Part shown: positions 43,757-43,793 of the stretch, in pieces | Numbering within the stretch: the first letter of the stretch is position 1 | How the letters are laid out: every line of letters begins with the position of its first letter | Assembly (NCBI GenBank): GCA_913009685.1 | Contig: CAJVXP010000019.1 | Coordinates: 1-43,793, forward strand | DNA from: an uncultured Bacteroidota bacterium | Lineage (GTDB): Bacteria > Bacteroidota > Bacteroidia > Bacteroidales > F082 | Length of the DNA: 43,793 nucleotides | Direction: 5' to 3' | Program-made: the position numbers and the translations under genes | Notes under the pieces: generated by a model | What the model was told of the DNA's origin: nothing | Database searches by the model: none | The model's input: only the letters and a program-made list of their open reading frames with translations

Positions 43757-43793
43757 AGATCGGAAGAGCACACGTCTGAACTCCAGTCACATT
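43757..43793 (+). other. Illumina TruSeq adapter contamination at the contig end
   Basis: Positions 43757-43790 match the 34-base TruSeq read-1 adapter, beginning AGATCGGAAGAGC and ending CTCCAGTCAC. The final ATT would be the first bases of the index. It is not genomic and should be trimmed; the true contig ends at or just before 43756. Confidence 0.97.

Noticed and set aside
1-43793. tRNA, rRNA or other RNA genes
   Set aside because: No T-loop/acceptor pattern, rRNA segment or recognised riboswitch core was found by reading; a covariance search could still reveal small RNAs.

Overview
The window looks like a draft or metagenome contig from a Bacteroidota bacterium, most likely Bacteroidales or Marinilabiliales. 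The evidence is TAnnTTTG (-7) promoter elements in front of many genes, few Shine-Dalgarno sites, and a typical gene set for the group (ftsK-lolA, a DUF6427-like membrane protein, COG2509 FAD protein, ppdK, a saccharopine-type lysine pathway pair). The last 37 bases are not genomic: an Illumina TruSeq adapter starts at 43757 and cuts through an O-antigen ligase-like gene.

Layout. 503-5048 (minus): a COG2509-type FAD protein and pyruvate phosphate dikinase. 5361-8976 (plus): lysine-ketoglutarate reductase, saccharopine dehydrogenase and a membrane-anchored DnaJ/TerB protein. 9131-10153: smpB, then a decayed MATE transporter gene that stops at a 168-bp MITE. 10280-13387 (plus): ftsK and a lolA-like gene. 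13532-16198 (minus): a large anchored protein of unknown function with a C-terminal propeller-like repeat region. 16307-20325 (minus): a tight operon of glycosyltransferase, purD, DUF6427-like protein and rnhB. 20326-21142: a gene-free stretch rich in inverted repeats, holding a second, inverted MITE copy and a CRP-like palindrome. 21143-23709 (plus): an AT-richer respiratory pair, a Tat-dependent Rieske protein and a cytochrome b fused to two c-type heme domains. 23757-25337 (minus): FAA-hydrolase family protein and DnaQ-like exonuclease. 25554-30169 (plus): sucC, aroB-aroA and a LutA-like protein. 30248-39265 (minus): a signalling block with two very large hybrid histidine kinases, a CheR-type methyltransferase and a single-domain response regulator. 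39506-43756 (plus): a rhomboid protease, then the start of a surface polysaccharide locus (flippase, Wzz-like protein, O-antigen ligase/polymerase).

How the parts fit. The two saccharopine enzymes should pass lysine to glutamate and 2-aminoadipate semialdehyde, in the same domain order as the fused animal/plant enzyme. The Rieske/cytochrome b-c pair should form a compact quinol-oxidising complex, unusual in a phylum that mostly uses alternative complex III. The kinase, CheR and REC genes suggest a phosphorelay with methylation input but without CheA, CheW or CheB nearby. The most notable items are the cytochrome b-c fusion in its hairpin/MITE setting, the MITE pair itself, the split saccharopine pathway with a terminator-like hairpin between its genes, and -7 promoter elements placed only four bases from start codons.
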